Positions 63,076-64,000 of a stretch of DNA of 64,000 nt are shown here, piece by piece. The notes beneath the pieces were generated by a model. It did not search any database and was not told where the DNA came from. It saw only the letters and a program-made list of their open reading frames with translations. Each line of letters begins with the position of its first letter. Within the stretch, counting starts at the first letter, position 1. A program made the position numbers and the translations under genes. The stretch comes from Pseudomonas silesiensis (lineage in GTDB: Bacteria > Pseudomonadota > Gammaproteobacteria > Pseudomonadales > Pseudomonadaceae): positions 5,771,703-5,835,702 of the forward strand of contig NZ_CP014870.1 of NCBI RefSeq assembly GCF_001661075.1. Reading direction: 5' to 3'.

Positions 63076-64000
63076 GAGCGCGCTTCCTCGGCGGTCAGTG
63101 AACGCCAGGGCGCTTCAAGCAGTGGCCGATACAAGGCGTCGCACCAATCGGGGAACGTCTCGTCGGCCATCAGCACGTCGTAGTCGGCGAACTGACGAGC
63201 CAGCGCCGGGCTTTCACGGCGCTCGCCATCGGTGGTCAGGCCATCGCCTTCATAGGCCTTGCGCGCAGCGGCCTGGGCCTTGACCGGATCGGCCTGGCCC
63301 AGCCAGGCGAAGGCTGTTTTCACCGCGATCGGCAGCGGTTGGCGCATACCGGTCTGCCAGGCCAGCAACAGGTTGCCCAGAATCTGCGAGGCGGTACCCT
63401 GCTCCATTGGAGCGAGCAGCAGACTGTCGTCACTGGCCACCAACGCCGTGGTCAGCGCCATGCCACTGGCGCAGGCCACCAGGTGATTGACCCATGGCCG
63501 CGTCAGGCGATGCCATTTGCGCGACTTGATCGAACCGATGCTGTTGGGGATCGTCGTGACTGACAGCAAACCACCGTCGGCACGCTGATGCAGGCCGCTG
63601 AGCCAACCTTCCAGGCGCAGGCCTTGCAATTCCAGACTCACCGGCAGCGCGCTGGTGAGCGGTGTAGGCCATAACGCCAGCAGTTGCCGGTAGCGCTGCA
63701 GCAGATCCGGCAAAGGCTCGATCAATTCTCGCTGCAGGCATTCGCCAAAACCGGCCATGGGCAGCAACCCGCTGTGCTGCAGACGCCTGGCCTGCGTCTC
63801 CAGCGCCTGATCCGTGTGCTCCGGTTGTCCCAGCGCCGCGTCGAGCAGCCTGTCGCTGAGGCTGTAGCGTTGCAGTGCGTCGAGTACAAAGGGCTCTTCA
63901 TCGGCCAAGGGTACGTCTGCCGCTTCGAAGAACACCTTCAGGCGCTGACTAAAGAAATGTCGGACAGGACTGCGCAGGAAATCCTGCAATTGACCGAGGC
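63072..64000 (-). CDS. recC: Exonuclease V gamma subunit RecC, C-terminal part
   Basis: The open frame enters from the window edge, so only the C-terminal 309 residues are seen (from LGQLQDFLRSPVRHFFSQRL on). LLTTEGERRESP-like GDGLTTDGERRESPALARQF and FPDWCDALYRPLLEAPW fit the RecC C-terminal region. RecC recognises Chi and holds RecB and RecD together. Its stop overlaps the recB start. Confidence 0.93.
   Translation of the reverse strand, partial: LGQLQDFLRSPVRHFFSQRLKVFFEAADVPLADEEPFVLDALQRYSLSDRLLDAALGQPEHTDQALETQARRLQHSGLLPMAGFGECLQRELIEPLPDLLQRYRQLLALWPTPLTSALPVSLELQGLRLEGWLSGLHQRADGGLLSVTTIPNSIGSIKSRKWHRLTRPWVNHLVACASGMALTTALVASDDSLLLAPMEQGTASQILGNLLLAWQTGMRQPLPIAVKTAFAWLGQADPVKAQAAARKAYEGDGLTTDGERRESPALARQFADYDVLMADETFPDWCDALYRPLLEAPWRSLTAEEARS

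Overview
The window is chromosomal DNA of a Pseudomonas of the P. fluorescens type. Support comes from the gene set and order (ratA-rnfH and smpB close to ssrA, lldR-lldP with a lut-type lactate operon, mmsA-mmsB, recC-recB-recD, several DUF6124 genes), from many Pseudomonas-type REP palindromes (core GTGGGAGCGAGCTTGCTCGC), and from a tmRNA whose tag reads ANDETYGEYALAA. Identifications rest on reading the sequence and recalling families; no database search was run.

Layout. 1-2682: translation and quality-control genes (rnfH, ratA, smpB) and an NSS transporter. 2827-11449: a complete lactate-use locus, with a GntR regulator, a perfect 17-bp LldR-like operator, lactate permease, the three LldEFG/LutABC subunits and a large FAD/FeS D-lactate dehydrogenase, the last four genes overlapping by 1-4 bases. 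11579-12441: two tandem paralogous small exported proteins. 12537-12930: ssrA (tmRNA).

12931 to about 33457: a genomic island inserted at the 3' end of ssrA. It starts with a P4-type integrase and ends in a repeat of the tmRNA 3' end and its terminator. Its contents are patchy: an AT-rich transporter/LuxR/PhyH-dioxygenase module, remnants of insertion sequences and of kup, a DUF3987-recombinase cluster whose recombinase end is duplicated around a PD-(D/E)XK nuclease gene, a DUF2158 gene followed by a 997-residue caspase-helicase fusion, and a convergent operon of three small proteins, two of them hydrophobic and one proline-rich. A second copy of the right-end repeat at 31542-31592 splits off a 1.9-kb integrase-less segment carrying a PliI-type lysozyme inhibitor and a DUF6124 gene. 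I see no REP element inside the island, although they are common outside it.

33568-64000: core and accessory chromosome. It holds a VIT-like membrane protein, a DUF502 protein, a KaiC-like ATPase/histidine kinase operon, a DUF6124 gene with a highly structured leader, PAP2 and histidine phosphatases, an HBM-type chemoreceptor, an orphan antitoxin, lipoproteins, SulP and TSUP transporters, several LysR/MerR regulators with quinone reductases, valine-catabolism mmsA-mmsB, and recD-recB-recC (recC runs off the end).

The strongest candidates for undescribed biology are the DUF2158/caspase-helicase pair with its convergent membrane-protein operon, the nuclease cargo between duplicated recombinase ends, and the multi-hairpin leader upstream of the DUF6124 gene at 39534.
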